Source of the DNA: Mycolicibacterium mucogenicum DSM 44124
Lineage (GTDB): Bacteria; Actinomycetota; Actinomycetes; Mycobacteriales; Mycobacteriaceae
NCBI RefSeq assembly: GCF_005670685.2
Contig: NZ_CP062008.1
Coordinates: 1,736,001 to 1,800,000, forward strand
DNA length: 64,000 bases
Direction of reading: 5' to 3'
A program made the translations under genes and the position numbers. Positions 60,796-64,000 of this stretch are shown here, piece after piece. The number at the start of each line of letters is the position of its first letter. The first letter of the stretch is position 1. The notes beneath the pieces are model-generated. The model saw only the letters and a program-made list of their open reading frames with translations, was not told where the DNA came from and made no database searches.

Positions 60796-62165
60796 TGATC
60801 ACTGCACCGCAGGTTGTCGACCTGGTGCTGGCCGAGGCCGCCCGCCGGGGTCGGGCCGACGAGACCATCGTCCTGGTGACCGACAGGTCCACCGCGTCGC
60901 TGCGCTGGGCCCGCAACACCATGACCACCAACGGCGAGTCGGTGAGCCGCGAGACCACCGTCATTTCGATTGTCCGCCAAGGGGATAAGGCCCGGGTCGG
61001 CGCGGTGAAGTCCAGTGAGGTCGATCCGTCGACCATCGCCGGTCTGGTGGCGGCATCGCAGGATGCCGCACAGGCCGCGCCCGAGGCCCGCGACAGCGCG
61101 CCCCCGCTGACCGGCGTGGAGACGTCCGACGACTGGGATACGCCGTCGCCGTTGACCGGCGCCTCGGTGTTCGGCAACGTGGCGACTCGCCTCGTCGACG
61201 GCTTCCACCGCAGCGACGCGCTGTACGGGTTCGCGCGGCACGAACTCGACACCACGTACCTGGCCACCTCGGGTGGCATCCGGCGGCGGTTCACCCAACC
61301 GACCGGCTCGGTGGAGATCAACGCCAAACGCGATGGCGCCAGCGCCTGGGCGGGCGTCAGCACCGCCGACTTCGTTGATGTGCCAGTCGATTCCATGCTC
61401 GACGACCTGTGCCTGCGTCTCGGCTGGGCCTCGCGGACCGTCGAGCTGCCCGCCGGCCGGTACGAGACGCTGATGCCGCCGTCGACCGTCGCGGACATGA
61501 TGATCTACCTCGGCTGGAGCATGGACGGCCGCGGCGCACAGGAGGGCCGCACCGCGCTGGCGGCGCCGGGCGGCTCCCGGGTGGGGGAGAAGCTCACCGA
61601 CCTCGGGCTGACCCTGTACTCGGATCCCGTTGCGCCCGGGCTGGATTGCCTGCCGTTCGTGGCGACGTCGAGTTCGTCGGAGCGGGTGTCGGTGTTCGAC
61701 AACGGACTGGACATCGGGCGCGTCGACTGGATTCGCGACGGTGTCGTGAACGCACTGGCGTATCCGCGTTCGGCCGCAGCGGAATTCGACGCGCCCGTGG
61801 CGGTGCCGGCAGACAACCTCCTGATGACCGGCGGCTCGGTGAGTTTGTCCGACATGATCGCCGGCACCGAACGCGGCCTGCTGCTGACGACGCTGTGGTA
61901 CATGCGTGAGGTCGATCCGACGGTGCTGCTGCTGACCGGTCTGACGCGCGACGGCGTCTACCTCATCGAGGACGGGGAAGTGACGGCCGCGGTCAACAAC
62001 TTCCGGTTCAACGAGAGTCCGCTGGACCTGCTGCGGCGCGCCACCGAGGCCGGCGTCAGCGAGACCACGCTGCCTCGCGAGTGGGGTGACTGGGCCACCC
62101 GGGCGCAGATGCCGTCATTGCGCATTCCGGACTTCCACATGTCGTCGGTCAGTCAGGCGCAATAA
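60795..62165 (+). CDS. pmbA: PmbA/TldE-like peptidase subunit
   Basis: A 456-residue protein of the TldE/PmbA family, the non-metal partner of TldD. The ATG overlaps the tldD stop by one base. Pattern: VLVTDRSTASLRWARNTMTT, KSSEVDPSTIAGLVAASQDA, PFVATSSSSERVSVFDNGLD and a C-terminal GEVTAAVNNFRFNESPLDLL. It lacks an HExxH motif. A TldD-PmbA heterodimer is expected. It is convergent with the threonine aldolase, overlapping by 17 bp. Confidence 0.88.
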   Translation: MITAPQVVDLVLAEAARRGRADETIVLVTDRSTASLRWARNTMTTNGESVSRETTVISIVRQGDKARVGAVKSSEVDPSTIAGLVAASQDAAQAAPEARDSAPPLTGVETSDDWDTPSPLTGASVFGNVATRLVDGFHRSDALYGFARHELDTTYLATSGGIRRRFTQPTGSVEINAKRDGASAWAGVSTADFVDVPVDSMLDDLCLRLGWASRTVELPAGRYETLMPPSTVADMMIYLGWSMDGRGAQEGRTALAAPGGSRVGEKLTDLGLTLYSDPVAPGLDCLPFVATSSSSERVSVFDNGLDIGRVDWIRDGVVNALAYPRSAAAEFDAPVAVPADNLLMTGGSVSLSDMIAGTERGLLLTTLWYMREVDPTVLLLTGLTRDGVYLIEDGEVTAAVNNFRFNESPLDLLRRATEAGVSETTLPREWGDWATRAQMPSLRIPDFHMSSVSQAQ

Positions 62166-63174
62166 CTTTCAGCGCCATGGCGACGTCCTCGTCGGTGGTG
62201 GCCCACGAGCAGACGAACCGGACGATCGGTCGCAGTGGGTCGGGAGCGTGGACGGCGAACCGTTCCCTGACGCGCGCTGTGGTCGCGGCGTCGAGGATGA
62301 CGAACACCTCGTTGGCCTCGGTCGGCGCGGCCAGTTGCAGCCCCGCCTCCGCGAACCCGGCGCTCAAAGTCGCCGCCATGCGGTTGGCGTGGGCTGCGGT
62401 CTGTAACCAGAGATCGTCGTGCAGCATGGCCTCGAACTGAGCCGAGATGAAGCGGTGCTTGCTGGCAAGGTGGCCGATCTGCTTCTGCACGAAGCGAATT
62501 CCCTCGAAATGTTCGGGTCGGCGGATCAGTACCGCGTCACCGAACAGCATGCCGTTCTTGGTGCCGCCGACGGTGACGATGTCGGCGTCGCCGATGGCCT
62601 CCTTTGGGCTGATGCCAAGGGCGGCAATGGCGTTGGCGATGCGGGAGCCGTCCACGTGCACCAGCAGGTCGTGTTGGTGGGCGTAGTCGATGAACTCCGT
62701 CAGCGCTGCGGGCGACCAGACGCGCCCGTTCTCGGTCGACTGGGTGATGGTGACGATGCGCGGCTGGGAGTGGTGCACCTCGCCGCGGCGGGCGATGTGC
62801 CGATCCAGCTCCTGCGGTGAGATCAGGCCGTCATCACTGGGTAGCGGTGTCAGTTGTGCCGCGGCGATTCGCACCGGCCCACCCGCTTCGTCGAGCAGTG
62901 AGTGCGCAATATCGCTGCACAGAATTTCCTGCCAGGGCCGCACTGCCGAAGCCAGCGCGATGATGTTGGCCGCGGTGCCGGTCAGCGCGAACAGCACGTC
63001 GGCGTCGGGGGCCTCGAAGGTCGCTTTGAGCGCCTGCGCTGCGCGTTCGGTGCTGGGATCGGTGCCGTACGAGCTCACTGGGCCCTGGTTGGCGGCGACG
63101 ATGGCCTCGATCACCTGCGGGTGAGCACCAGCAGCGTTGTCGGAGGCGAATGCGGCCGAGACGGTCGAACTCAT
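62149..63174 (-). CDS. Low-specificity L-threonine aldolase-type PLP enzyme
   Basis: A 341-residue PLP-dependent enzyme of the beta-eliminating lyase/threonine aldolase family. The Schiff-base Lys 206 is in TVGGTKNGMLFG, the phosphate-binding part is LTGTAANIIAL, and HVDGSRIANA supplies a cofactor Asp and Arg. The starting SSTVSAAFASDNAAGAHPQV is typical. It should cleave threonine to glycine and acetaldehyde, but related enzymes act on other amino acids. Confidence 0.9.
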   Translation of the reverse strand: MSSTVSAAFASDNAAGAHPQVIEAIVAANQGPVSSYGTDPSTERAAQALKATFEAPDADVLFALTGTAANIIALASAVRPWQEILCSDIAHSLLDEAGGPVRIAAAQLTPLPSDDGLISPQELDRHIARRGEVHHSQPRIVTITQSTENGRVWSPAALTEFIDYAHQHDLLVHVDGSRIANAIAALGISPKEAIGDADIVTVGGTKNGMLFGDAVLIRRPEHFEGIRFVQKQIGHLASKHRFISAQFEAMLHDDLWLQTAAHANRMAATLSAGFAEAGLQLAAPTEANEVFVILDAATTARVRERFAVHAPDPLRPIVRFVCSWATTDEDVAMALKVIAPD

Positions 63175-63209
63175 GCGTCGATCGTCTCATCGCGGCAATA
63201 ATCCGGAGT

Positions 63210-64000
63210 GTGGAGGAGCTACTGACGTCCCTGATCGCATTGTCGCCGCCCGCCGAACGGCGGCTCAATGCGGCGATGCGGCAGACGTGTGCCGAGACCC
63301 TGGGCCTTGCGCCGTTGCCCTATGAAGAGGTGTTCGGGCCCGTGTCCGACGTCGAGCCGCTGGTGGCCGAGTTCGCCGAGCAGTTCAGCACCGACGTGTC
63401 GGTGATCTCGGTGGCTCAGCGTGAACAGCTCACTGCGGCGCTGGGCGCCAACAGTTTTCGCATCGTGGCGTTGATGTACATCGCGGACTTCGTGCCGCGG
63501 GTGCGGGCCGGATTCGCGGCACTTGGGCTGCCGCCGATCGCCGATCCCGACGGCTGGGACCACTCCACTGACCCGGTGGACCTGCTGTTGAACCGCTTCG
63601 CAAGTTCGGTAGGGGCGCGACGTGAGCTCGATCCGGTGATGACCGAGGTCGTGCGGCTGCGCGGCGCGGCCGCGCACAACTGCCGGCTGTGCAAGTCGCT
63701 GCGTGAGGGCACGGCGCTGGATGCCGGCGGCAATGAATCGCTGTACTCGGAGATCGAACTGTACGAGTCGTCGACGCTGCTCGACGACAGGCAGAAGGCC
63801 GCGTTGCGCTACGTCGACGCCCTGGTGTGGACGCCGTCGCGGATACCGACCGACGTCGCGGCGGGGGTTCGGTCGCACTTCTCGGACGCCGAGGCCATCG
63901 AGATCACCCTCGACGTGATGCGCAACGGCATCAACAAGATTGCCGTCGCTTTGGGTGGTGACGCGCCGCGGGTCAGCGAGGGCACCGAGCGCTATCTGCT
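63210..64000 (+). CDS. AhpD-like protein, 3' end outside window
   Basis: The frame starts at a GTG (MEELLTSLIALSPPAERR) and runs to the window edge, at least 263 residues. The second half has VVRLRGAAAHNCRLCKSLRE, with a CxxC pair like the AhpD/carboxymuconolactone decarboxylase fold, and EIELYESSTLLDDRQKAALR. The fold binds peroxides or acts as a disulphide reductase. It is separated from the threonine aldolase by 35 bp, divergent. Function is unproven and the C-terminus is missing. Confidence 0.75.
   Translation, partial: MEELLTSLIALSPPAERRLNAAMRQTCAETLGLAPLPYEEVFGPVSDVEPLVAEFAEQFSTDVSVISVAQREQLTAALGANSFRIVALMYIADFVPRVRAGFAALGLPPIADPDGWDHSTDPVDLLLNRFASSVGARRELDPVMTEVVRLRGAAAHNCRLCKSLREGTALDAGGNESLYSEIELYESSTLLDDRQKAALRYVDALVWTPSRIPTDVAAGVRSHFSDAEAIEITLDVMRNGINKIAVALGGDAPRVSEGTERYL

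Overview
The window comes from a high-GC mycobacterium, most likely a rapid grower of the Mycolicibacterium type. This rests on a complete mycobactin (mbt) cluster, an IdeR-type operator, ESX-1-like secretion-associated genes, and a gene order (mbt - hrcA - dnaJ2 - rsmE - phoH - ybeY - corC - era - amiA2 - recO - uppS - smtB/zur - glyS - dgt - dnaG - tRNA-Asn, then an ecf-type ABC transporter, uspABC and tldD/pmbA) that I recognise from memory as the M. tuberculosis Rv2384-Rv2314 backbone. Reported functions come from reading the sequence and from remembered families; no searches were run.

Region 1 (1-22932): iron acquisition. Divergent mbtA and mbtB flank a short intergenic region carrying two IdeR-like boxes. 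On the plus strand mbtB-mbtT-mbtC-mbtD-mbtE-mbtF-mbtG-mbtH form one tightly packed operon with overlapping stops and starts. It builds the mycobactin core: MbtA activates salicylate, MbtB adds the oxazoline, MbtC/D supply a polyketide unit, MbtE/F add lysines, MbtG hydroxylates lysine and MbtH is the NRPS partner. On the minus strand mbtA is followed closely by a VC0807-type membrane protein and an integral-membrane acyltransferase that runs off the left edge. The salicylate synthase gene mbtI is not present here.

Region 2 (23176-30120): stress and secretion. It holds a proline-rich membrane protein, a conserved Rv2375-like protein, hrcA-dnaJ2-rsmE, then a minus-strand three-gene set resembling espE-espF/C-espH of the ESX-1 locus but without espG, and a divergent small secreted protein.

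Region 3 (30269-47670): housekeeping. The phoH-ybeY-corC-era run is translationally coupled; amiA2 points the other way; recO-uppS-conserved gene-nudix follow; smtB-zur read leftwards from a metal-type operator; glyS, a striking 68-bp dyad, a WXG-like protein plus lipoprotein pair, an SDR, a TPM-domain protein, dgt and dnaG complete it.

Region 4 (47750-53279): small secreted and membrane genes, tRNA-Asn, a PRC-barrel protein whose C-terminus looks truncated, a GNAT, an unidentified helical protein, a secreted glycoside hydrolase with a long Thr/Ala/Ser tail, an LppP-like lipoprotein and a MarR regulator with a perfect palindrome at its start.

Region 5 (53380-64000): transport and peptide processing. 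It contains a single-chain S-component/double-ATPase ECF protein with its EcfT, UspC-UspB-UspA sugar import genes, a TldD/PmbA pair, a threonine-aldolase-type PLP enzyme and a partial AhpD-like protein. No CRISPR array, insertion sequence, prophage or rRNA operon was seen. No gap between genes exceeds about 300 bp.
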